Assembly: GCA_947464885.1 (NCBI GenBank)
Contig: CANHYZ010000089.1
Coordinates: 1-7,683, forward strand
Length of the DNA stretch: 7,683 nucleotides
DNA from: Flavobacteriales bacterium
GTDB lineage: Bacteria; Bacteroidota; Bacteroidia; Flavobacteriales_D; Sanyastnellaceae
Reading direction: 5' to 3'
Positions 1 to 6,600 of the stretch are shown one piece after another. Made by a program: the position numbers and the translations under genes. The first letter of the stretch is position 1; each line of letters begins with the position of its first letter. A model generated the notes under the pieces. The model had not been told where the DNA came from. It searched no databases and worked only from the letters and a program-made list of their open reading frames with translations.

Positions 1-761
1 ACAACGCCGAGATTGTTGACCGGCAACAATGCGGATTTCTGCATCATGCCCGAATCATAGGCTAGCACCAAAAAAATGATCGAGCCATAATTGATGACAC
101 CAAGAACCAGCCCTCCCACCACATCGCGGCGGGTAAGCTCAACGGTGCCTCTGCTGATTCCATAACCGAGATAGGATGCACCACAGATTCCTGCCATGGC
201 AAAGGATAAACATGAATACAATTTAAGCTCATCTTCATTTTGGGGAAAGGATGAGAAATAGGCAATACCGAAATCAACCCCTGTACTGCCCAATAGTATC
301 AATGCGGGCAGGGCAAAGGACCGAATAGTCAATCTTCGACCATCAGGCTTCAAGGAAGAGAAGTAAACGCCGGCCATCGCCACGAGAATGGCTATGCCTT
401 TGGTAAGCGTCAACTTCTCACTCGGATCTACCCAGACGAAAAGCAAGACGGCCAATGCCAATGACATTTTGGAGGCAATTGTTGTTACGGAAACGCCAAT
501 CACTCTTGCCGTTGTGCCTGTTAGATTAAACACCAAAATGAAGAGTATCCCCAGACCTAAACCGCCAATAAGCCACATCGGAAATTGAGCAGCACCGCTG
601 AGCGCATTGTTCAGATCCGGCACCACAAAAATGCCAATGGTAAAGGCAACAAAATAGTTAACCACAATGGCCGGTAAGGTTTGAACTCCATACCGATCAA
701 ACAGTTTGAACAGAAAAAAAATCGCTGCATTCGCAAGAATGCTTAATCCTAGAAACACCAT
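1..761 (-). CDS. DMT-superfamily EamA-type membrane transporter, C-terminus cut off by window edge
   Basis: Reading the minus strand from the ATG at 761 gives 253 residues with no stop before the window edge. It is very hydrophobic, with about eight visible membrane segments, roughly at residues 2-20, 28-47, 62-80, 86-110, 119-135, 147-170, 182-200 and 214-234. The N-terminal stretch (KLFDRYGVQTLPAIVVNY), the central VIGVSVTTIASKMS and the late ALLPVNNLGVV are typical of the EamA/drug-metabolite transporter family of Bacteroidota, which usually has ten helices and close to 290-300 residues, so about 40 residues are missing. The substrate cannot be read from sequence. The start lies 20 nt after the ribD stop codon on the same strand, so co-transcription with ribD is likely. 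No Shine-Dalgarno is seen. Family assignment is strong; function in flavin or other metabolite transport is only inference. Confidence 0.87.
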   Translation of the reverse strand, partial: MVFLGLSILANAAIFFLFKLFDRYGVQTLPAIVVNYFVAFTIGIFVVPDLNNALSGAAQFPMWLIGGLGLGILFILVFNLTGTTARVIGVSVTTIASKMSLALAVLLFVWVDPSEKLTLTKGIAILVAMAGVYFSSLKPDGRRLTIRSFALPALILLGSTGVDFGIAYFSSFPQNEDELKLYSCLSFAMAGICGASYLGYGISRGTVELTRRDVVGGLVLGVINYGSIIFLVLAYDSGMMQKSALLPVNNLGV

Positions 762-781
762 ATGGCAATGATAGGGAGCAA

Positions 782-1855
782 TCAGGAAACACGGCGATAG
801 AATCGAATCACGTCATCGCCACTGAGCAACTCATGATGCAGCGTTCCTTTCGGTATAGGAGCTTGAAGTCCACTTCCCCAAGATGCCGGACCGGTAATAA
901 CCATGGCCTCATCCCATAATCCGGAAGTCAAAAAAGACTCGAGTACCTTGGCGCCACCCTCAACCAAAACCGAGAGCAGCCGCTCGCGATGGAGCAAGGA
1001 AAGCACTTCCCTCAAATCATGAACGTCGGCACATGGTATAAACCGACAGGAACCCTCCGTCGCTTCCTTAATCTGATTTAGCACCAGCGTTGGCGCATCA
1101 TTATCGAAGAGGGCGGGTCTAAATGGAAAGTCTGCTTCGGATGAAAGCACCACTCGAACCGGGTTCTTTCCCCTGACCTCGCGCACAGTCAGCAGCGGAT
1201 TATCATTGATCACGGTATTTCTGCCCACCATGACCGCGGCCTCCTCGGCTCGGCGCTGATGCACCAGTAATTTGGTCTCAGGCCCGCTAATCCATTGCAC
1301 ACCTTTTTGACCATTTCCCCGATCGATATCCATAAATCCATCGGTTGTCTGTGCCCATTTGAGCACAACATAAGGCCTGTTTTGCTCTTGAAAGCAAAAG
1401 AATCGACGGTTCATTTCACGACAAGCGTCCACTTCAACGTGCTCTATCACTTCGATTCCCGCTGCGCGCAATTTGGCCGCTCCCCGACCACTGACAGCCT
1501 CAAATGGATCATGAGCTCCAATGAAAATACGGGGAATGCCGGTTTGTATTATCAAATCAGCACAGGGAGGCGTCTTGCCGAAATGAGCGCATGGTTCCAA
1601 GGTTACATACAAAGAGGCTTTGGAAAGAAGCGACCGATCCAAAACCGATGCAATCGCATTGACCTCGGCATGCGCTTCACCATAGCGCTCATGGAATCCC
1701 TCACCGATGATCTTGCCATCATGCACAATCACACAACCGACCAGTGGATTTGGAGCCACAAAGCCAGATCCCTTTCGGGCCAGTTGTATGGCTCTCTGCA
1801 TCATGTCACGATCGAAGACCGAGACCGCGCCCTGCTTATTAAATCCGCTCTCCAT
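782..1855 (-). CDS. ribD: Bifunctional riboflavin biosynthesis deaminase/reductase RibD
   Basis: RibD performs two cytoplasmic steps of riboflavin synthesis: deamination of 2,5-diamino-6-ribosylamino-4(3H)-pyrimidinone 5'-phosphate and NADPH-dependent reduction of the ribosyl side chain. The N-terminal deaminase domain shows APNPLVGC, then HAEVN (zinc-binding His and catalytic Glu at residues 62 and 64) and EPCAHFGKTPPCAD (zinc cysteines at 89 and 98). The C-terminal reductase domain begins near residue 162 (YVVLKWAQTTDG) and contains VGRNTVINDNPLLTVR and VLVEGGAKVLESF. Length, 357 residues, fits the family. I chose the ATG at 1855; a TTG at 1867 in the same frame would add four residues but has less support. 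No FMN riboswitch is visible in the 115-bp upstream spacer. The EamA-type transporter gene follows after 20 nt, suggesting an operon. Confidence 0.97.
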   Translation of the reverse strand: MESGFNKQGAVSVFDRDMMQRAIQLARKGSGFVAPNPLVGCVIVHDGKIIGEGFHERYGEAHAEVNAIASVLDRSLLSKASLYVTLEPCAHFGKTPPCADLIIQTGIPRIFIGAHDPFEAVSGRGAAKLRAAGIEVIEHVEVDACREMNRRFFCFQEQNRPYVVLKWAQTTDGFMDIDRGNGQKGVQWISGPETKLLVHQRRAEEAAVMVGRNTVINDNPLLTVREVRGKNPVRVVLSSEADFPFRPALFDNDAPTLVLNQIKEATEGSCRFIPCADVHDLREVLSLLHRERLLSVLVEGGAKVLESFLTSGLWDEAMVITGPASWGSGLQAPIPKGTLHHELLSGDDVIRFYRRVS

Positions 1856-1970
1856 GTTTACCCACAAAGGTCAATCAAGAGGGTATACTTTTAATGTCCG
1901 CTGAAGGATTTTTTTACTCCCCTCACAATAAATCGCTTCAACCTGCGGTTAATGCATCAAATTACAGCCG

Positions 1971-2168
1971 ATGACCGATTTTACACTTGACGAATTATTG
2001 GAGTTTACGCACATGGAAGATCAGATGATTAATGAGATGTTCTCAAAAAACACTGAAGACCCCTGCGAACCTTCGAACGACACTGTGAACACCCTCTTGG
2101 CCTACAGCAAGGCCTTGAGCATCCGGAAGAGCCGATCGATGCAACACATTCGCGTGGTCTTAAACTAG
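1971..2168 (+). CDS. Small hypothetical protein, 65 residues
   Basis: I do not recognise a named family. The frame starts with ATG and encodes an acidic, helix-prone N-terminal half (MTDFTLDELLEF, then more Asp/Glu to about residue 35) and a basic C-terminal half with AYSKALSIRKSRS and a hydrophobic end, HIRVVLN. This two-part layout resembles short hypothetical proteins of Flavobacteriia that end in a similar AYSKAL...KS...VLN pattern, but that resemblance is from memory and unverified. A strong plus-strand intrinsic terminator begins 28 nt after the stop, which argues that something is transcribed and ends here. The gene is divergent from ribD and convergent with the ECF sigma gene. A weak -7-like TACTTTTA lies at 1886-1893; no Shine-Dalgarno is seen. 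No membrane segment or signal peptide. Confidence 0.58.
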   Translation: MTDFTLDELLEFTHMEDQMINEMFSKNTEDPCEPSNDTVNTLLAYSKALSIRKSRSMQHIRVVLN

Positions 2169-2195
2169 AAAATGAATCCCAAGGATTCCAACGTT

Positions 2196-2230
2196 GAAAG
2201 TCCCGTCCAAAAGACGGGACTTTCTCTTTT
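2196..2230 (+). terminator. Intrinsic terminator after the 65-residue gene
   Basis: Perfect 12-bp stem: GAAAGTCCCGTC (2196-2207) pairs with GACGGGACTTTC (2213-2224) across a five-base loop, CAAAA. It is followed by TCTTTT on the plus strand, while the minus-strand exit is not T-rich, so its direction is plus. It marks the end of the small gene at 1971-2168. Confidence 0.85.
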
Positions 2231-2248
2231 AAATCCGGGAAGATCCGC

Positions 2249-2280
2249 AAAAAAAAGGGCCGTCATTTAGACGGCCCTTT
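2249..2280 (-). terminator. Intrinsic terminator of the ECF sigma factor gene
   Basis: Perfect 11-bp stem: AAAGGGCCGTC (2254-2264) pairs with GACGGCCCTTT (2270-2280) around loop ATTTA. On the minus strand the stem runs into a tract of eight T (complement of the A run at 2249-2256). It sits 17 nt past the sigma gene stop and about 20 bp from the plus-strand terminator, so the convergent pair is separated by two independent terminators. Confidence 0.93.
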
Positions 2281-2297
2281 CCATATACTGTTACCTA

Positions 2298-2885
2298 TCA
2301 AAGCATCGGCATTTCCATCTGATGCTTTTCAATCAGCTTGCGCAAATTGATCAAGGCGTAGCGCATTCTGCCCAGGGCAGTGTTGATGCTGATATCCAAT
2401 TGATCGGCAATTTCCTTGAAGCTCATATCATAATACAAACGCATCATAACGATTTCGCGTTGCTCCTCCGGCAATTGTTGCAACAACTTCTTGGTATCGC
2501 GACGAACCTCATCCTTCACACGCGACTCCTCGGAGTTCTTTTCCTCGCTGCTGATATAATCAAATGGGTTGTACTCATCGCGCTCGCGAGACATCGGCAT
2601 CTTTTTGATGTTGCGGAAGTAATCGATGCATAAGTTGTGAGCAATGCGCATCACCCAGGCGCTAAACTTACCCTCTTCGTTGTAGTTGCCTTCTTTTAGT
2701 GCGTGGATGGCACGAACGAAGGTGTCTTGGAAGATATCCTGTGCAGCTGCCCGATCGCGGACATACATCATGATTTTGCCGTAAACGCGTGATTTATAGC
2801 GCTTGAGCAATTCATTAAAAGCTGCTTCTTTTCCGTTGTGGTAAGCTTCTACCAACTGTCGGTCTGACATGAGTTGTACACGCAT
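2298..2885 (-). CDS. ECF-type RNA polymerase sigma factor
   Basis: A 195-residue sigma-70 family factor with only regions 2 and 4, so an extracytoplasmic-function (ECF) sigma. Region 2 spans about residues 15-92: AFNELLKRY, then DIFQDTFVRAI (core-binding 2.1-2.2) and KFSAWVMRIAHNLCIDYFRN (2.3-2.4, -10 recognition and melting). A charged linker (about 93-130) follows. Region 4 covers about 134-186: LLQQLPEEQREIVMMRLYYDMSFKEIADQLDISINTALGRMRYALINLRKLI, given here in segments, includes the helix-turn-helix with the TALGRMRYALINLRK end typical of a conserved Bacteroidota group. The ATG at 2885 is preferred over the ATG at 2870 because AGGAGG lies four bases upstream of it. No anti-sigma gene is adjacent: the gene downstream converges, and the one upstream is a lipoprotein. 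A terminator follows directly. The target regulon cannot be read from the window. Confidence 0.96.
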   Translation of the reverse strand: MRVQLMSDRQLVEAYHNGKEAAFNELLKRYKSRVYGKIMMYVRDRAAAQDIFQDTFVRAIHALKEGNYNEEGKFSAWVMRIAHNLCIDYFRNIKKMPMSRERDEYNPFDYISSEEKNSEESRVKDEVRRDTKKLLQQLPEEQREIVMMRLYYDMSFKEIADQLDISINTALGRMRYALINLRKLIEKHQMEMPML

Positions 2886-2889
2886 AATT

Positions 2890-2897
2890 CCTCCTCT
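2890..2897 (-). promoter_or_regulatory. Strong Shine-Dalgarno of the ECF sigma gene
   Basis: On the minus strand AGAGGAGG is followed by AATT and the ATG at 2885. This is a full-length match to the anti-Shine-Dalgarno core at close spacing. None of the other starts in the window (ribD, transporter, small gene, lipoprotein, large surface protein, clpC) has a comparable purine motif, as expected in Bacteroidota, so this site stands out and also fixes the start codon. Confidence 0.85.
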
Positions 2898-2955
2898 TTT
2901 TTAGGTTCGTAATACTGAAGAACAAAGAGTAGAATTTTTCTATAGCGTATACTTT

Positions 2956-2997
2956 TTTTAGTTGGCTTGTGGACGTTAACGACCACAAATTTTAGTT
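2956..2997. repeat. 8-bp direct repeats flanking the palindrome
   Basis: TTTTAGTT occurs at 2956-2963 and again at 2990-2997, in the same orientation, 34 bp apart, bracketing the near-palindrome at 2967-2988. The arrangement may be part of a protein-binding site; the copies are AT-rich and short, so chance is possible. Confidence 0.45.
2967..2988. promoter_or_regulatory. 22-bp near-palindrome in the sigma gene leader, possible operator or RNA hairpin
   Basis: TTGTGG (2967-2972), A, CGTTAACG (2974-2981), A, CCACAA (2983-2988). All pairs are complementary except a single A/A mismatch pair, giving 20 of 22 matching positions. It lies 82 bp upstream of the sigma ATG and downstream of the best -7 box, so it could be a dimer-binding operator or a hairpin in the 5' leader with a UUAA loop. 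It is not a terminator because no T tract follows on either strand. Confidence 0.6.
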
Positions 2998-3029
2998 ATT
3001 GTGCAAACGAAAAAAATTCTTTTGCCTTG

Positions 3030-3037
3030 CAAATATA
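3030..3037 (-). promoter_or_regulatory. Bacteroidota -7 promoter box for the sigma gene
   Basis: Minus-strand TATATTTG matches the TAnnTTTG consensus exactly. A TTG that could act as the -33 element lies at 3062-3064 with a 24-bp spacer, longer than the usual 19-21. Transcription would start near 3023 and give a leader of about 140 nt carrying the palindrome and the strong ribosome binding site. Inferred from consensus only. Confidence 0.5.
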
Positions 3038-3073
3038 GGTAAGTATTCCAATTTTCAGGTACAACATGAAAAA

Positions 3074-3550
3074 TTATTCGCTACGCTTGAAATCAAACAA
3101 GATGCGTATGGTCTGACCATCGCGCGGGCCCTCGATGTAAGCCTGAAGCTCGTTCTCGGAGATGAATTCGTAGCCAATCTTCTTTGGGAAATCATGCCCA
3201 TCATTGCGAAACTCAATCCTTTGCTGCGATTGCCTGCTCAAGGTAAACGGAATGACCTCGCCATTATTCGCTCCATTAACCCCGGCATTATAGGTCCATA
3301 CTCCATTCACCTTCACGATTTCAAGCGATTCAAAAAACGTGGTATCCCCGGCTTCAATCACATAGCCTACACCCGCATAGCCCTCCGTATCTGTTGCACG
3401 CCATTCCTCATATTGCATGGCCTGGTTGGTGGCATTCACCCATTTGCCCATGAGGGCCTCAAAATTGAACTCTTCTGCTGAGTGATGAAGGGCGCAGCCC
3501 GAACATATCAGACATAGAACAGCACATATGAACCGGTTCAATAAAAGCAT
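3074..3550 (-). CDS. DUF6265-like lipocalin-type lipoprotein
   Basis: A 158-residue small exported protein of unknown function. The N-terminus (NRFICAVLCLICSGC) is a short signal peptide with a lipobox-like end and candidate lipidated Cys19; the -3 residue is Cys rather than Leu, so the lipobox is imperfect. The mature part begins GKWVN..., continues with YEEWRATDTEGYAGVGYVI, TFFESLEIVKVNGVWTY, NNGEVIPFTL and the family-typical HDFPKKIGYEF (119-129), ending in a strand-rich C-terminus. This order matches DUF6265, a beta-barrel domain frequent in Bacteroidota; its ligand is unknown. I use the ATG at 3550; a TTG at 3556 would add two residues. It is divergent from the large surface-protein gene and lies 188 bp upstream of the sigma gene on the same strand, with no clear terminator between them. 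Confidence 0.85.
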   Translation of the reverse strand: MLLLNRFICAVLCLICSGCALHHSAEEFNFEALMGKWVNATNQAMQYEEWRATDTEGYAGVGYVIEAGDTTFFESLEIVKVNGVWTYNAGVNGANNGEVIPFTLSRQSQQRIEFRNDGHDFPKKIGYEFISENELQAYIEGPRDGQTIRILFDFKRSE

Positions 3551-3637
3551 CGCCAAGCGAATATAGAAATGCCTTTCGGTTTGTATTGGTTCAAAACACC
3601 ACTTTTCATTAATTCACTGTTTACATGCAACTCAGAC

Positions 3638-3645
3638 TACTTTTG
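3638..3645 (+). promoter_or_regulatory. Bacteroidota -7 promoter box of the CotH-domain gene
   Basis: TACTTTTG is an exact TAnnTTTG match 36 bp upstream of the ATG at 3682; the implied leader is about 30 nt. No good TTTG -33 element is seen at the standard distance. The box lies inside a small CTAC-TTTT-GTAG inverted repeat (3637-3648). Confidence 0.5.
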
Positions 3646-3681
3646 TAGGGTCATTCTATCCTAGGTAGTATTTTGACCATT

Positions 3682-6600
3682 ATGATTCGATCCGTTTTCT
3701 TGTTTTTCAACCTGCTCTTTGTCTCGCAACTCGCTGCGCAAGTTGTGGTGAACGAATTTTGCGTAGCCAATTATTCGGATTGGGATCAGGGAGGAGATAA
3801 CGAAGACTGGCTCGAACTCTATAACAACTCAGCAAACAACATCAACATTGGAGGTTATTGGTTGAGTAACGAAATCAGCAATCCCCAAAAATGGCAGATT
3901 CCCGCAGGCACCACGATAAACGCCAATAGCTACTTCATCATTTTATTTTCAGGGACAGCAGAATATGACCCGAATCAATTCGGATTCCTCAATACTAGCT
4001 TTCGCGTTACACAAACCAATGGTGAAGACATCGTTTTTTCAAATGCCAGTGGTACCATATTGGAGTCATTCGACATGGCCACCCTTGGTGCTTTTCAGGG
4101 AAATCATTCCTACGGACGAACAACAGACGGAGGCGGCACGTTCGCAATATTCACCAATCCGACCCAAAGTGCTTCGAACGGTGGAGCCAACTACAGCGGC
4201 TACGCTGCTACTCCCGTCATCAGCGAACAGGCCGGCTTCAAAAGCGCAGCCATTAATGTGAGCATCACAGCAGGTATCGGGGAAACCATCTACTATACGC
4301 TCGATGGAACTGAACCGACCAATGTATCCACCACGTATTCAGGTCCAATTGCCATTAACGCGACGACGTGCTTGAGAGCCATTGCCTACTCGCCAGATGC
4401 CTCTGTGCTTCCGAGTTTTATTGAAACGAACACCTATTTCTTCGGCAACGACAACCACCAGATTATGGTCGTTCACATCGCCGGCGCCACCCTGTCCGAC
4501 GGCTCTTGGGCCGGAAATGAATTCACACATATCGAATTTTTTGACGCCAACGGCAATTTTATCACAGAAGCTACGGGCGACAGCAACGAACACGGGAACG
4601 ACTCCAATGCCTATCCGCAGCGGGGATTTGATTATGTGACTAGAGATGCCCTGGGTTATTCCAACGAAGTGCAGCATCCGGTCTTCTCCTCCAGCGACCG
4701 ACAAGGCTACGAGCGATTGATTTTCAAAGCAGGCGCCAACGACAATTATCCCAGCTCCGGCGGGGCACACATCCGTGATGCTTACGTCCATCGTTTGAGT
4801 GAATTGGGTGATTTACACCTCGATGAACGTAAAGTGGAATCCTGCATTGTCTATATCAACGGACAGTATTGGGGCGTATACGATGTCCGCGAAAAAGTCG
4901 ATGACATCGATTACACCAAATTCTATTACGATCAGCCGGATGGATTTGTTGATTTTATCAAGACTTGGGGTGGAACCTGGAATGAATACGGCAGCAACGC
5001 TGACTGGAACGACCTAGTGGGTTTTATCACCGGCAACAACATGGCTGATCCAGCCAATTACGATTATGTGCTCACCCAGTATAACCACATGAGTCTTATC
5101 GACTACTTCATTTTGAACGGTTATATTGTTTCAACCGACTGGTTGAATTGGAATACCGCTTGGTGGCGCGGTCGCAATCCCAACGGTGATGCCCGCAGAT
5201 GGCGCTATGCACTTTGGGATAACGATGCTACATTCGGACATTACGTAAACTACACCGGTGTGCCTTCTACAGACCCAACTGCTGACCCTTGCCAGATTGA
5301 TGGAATGGGAGATGTTGGTGGACAAGGCCACATTCCTGTGCTGAATGCATTGTTTGATAACGAAGACTTTTTCGCGGATTATATTCAGCGATACGCCACG
5401 CTTTCGAATAGCATTTTCTCGTGCGACCGCATGATTGAAGTGCTCGACAGTATGATTAACGTTATTGAGCCCGAAATGCAGCGCCAATGCGACCAATGGG
5501 GAGGAACAGTGGCAGAGTGGCAAAACAATGTGCAAACGCTAAGAAACTTTATTCTGGCTCGTTGCAACACGGAAGTGATTTCCGGAATCGAAGACTGCTA
5601 TACAGTCGAAGCCGTGAACGTGACCATTGAAATTGATGGTGACGGTCAAATCGAAGTGGAGGGCCTCGAACTATCCAGTGCAACAACTCCCTACACGGGC
5701 GTGTACTTCGCCAACCTTCCACTCGACCTGTTCACGGCCTCCGACGGTCTTACCTGCGGTAATTTCGCCGGGTGGGAAATCACCTCGGGAACGGGCACTA
5801 TTGAAGACCCTAATTCCGATACAACGACAATAACCTTTTCAACCGACATCACGCTCGTTGCTCACTTTGTGGAGCCAACCGGCGGTCCGGTTAGCGTAAC
5901 CTACTCCACTGATCTGCTCGACGCGGGCGTAATTACCGTTAACGGAAACCCTATCGTTGCACTTCCCGCAGCCGAGAACTACTCGCCGGGAACGCCTCTT
6001 ACAGTATCCATTGCAGAGAATGAATGGTTCGTGTTCGATCATTGGGAAACCAATGAGACCGTTATCGCTCCTGCCGACGATGTGCTAGAGATTACACTTT
6101 CTCCTTGCACAGATGATTCACTGACCGCCATTTTCGAATATATTGAACACTTTACTGTCGAGGTTCAACCAGGCGAACACGGAGGAGGATTTATCCTGTT
6201 CAACGGCGATACGCTCCCGACATCCGGCATAACTCTGGATCTTGAAGCTGCCAACGTTTATAGCTTGACAGCAGTCCCCAACGATCAGTGGTCTGTCTTT
6301 TCACATTGGGAAATAGATGGTAACACCATTACTCCAAATGATCTGTCCCCGACTGTGCTGCTTGAACTCTTTGAAAACGGTTCGCTGACCGCTGTGTTTA
6401 CCATCGTCCCTCACCATGAAATTACGGTGATGGTCGAACCTGCTGAGTCCGGACTCGTGACCTTCGAAGAAGAATTTGTATCAGGCAGTAAATACCGCAC
6501 ATCCAATCAGCTGACCGTGACCCTGCAGGGCGATAAGCCGCTACTCTTTGAAGCGGCCCCGAATCAATATATTGATTTTGGCCAATGGGAAACATCACAC

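Noticed and set aside
1295..1894. Long plus-strand open frame (199 codons) opposite ribD
   Set aside because: It lies entirely antisense to the ribD coding sequence, whose motifs and length are unambiguous; its translation shows no domain pattern.
1856..1970. FMN riboswitch or other structured leader upstream of ribD
   Set aside because: The spacer is only 115 bp and lacks the conserved FMN-riboswitch core elements; no multi-stem pattern is seen.
2029..2250. Minus-strand frame of 73 codons
   Set aside because: It runs through the plus-strand terminator hairpin and antisense to the small gene; its composition is unlike real genes of the window.
1883..2956. Ten-base word GTATACTTTT shared by two spacers (1883-1892 and 2947-2956)
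   Set aside because: Ten-base repeats are expected by chance several times in 7.7 kb, and the distances to the downstream starts differ.
2967..2988. Palindrome read as a terminator for the lipoprotein gene
   Set aside because: No T tract follows on the minus strand (the sequence after it is GCCAACTAAAAA), so it does not fit an intrinsic terminator.
2956..2997. 8-bp direct repeats as target-site duplication of a mobile element
   Set aside because: Only 26 bp lie between the copies, with no transposase or element ends; a binding-site arrangement or chance is simpler.
2999..3481. Plus-strand open frame of 160 codons
   Set aside because: It overlaps the DUF6265-like lipoprotein on the opposite strand, which has a signal peptide and family motifs; the plus frame has neither.
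4339..5535. Minus-strand frames of 150 and 134 codons (4339-4791, 5131-5535)
   Set aside because: They are antisense shadows of the CotH-domain gene, with no recognisable protein features and no promoter.
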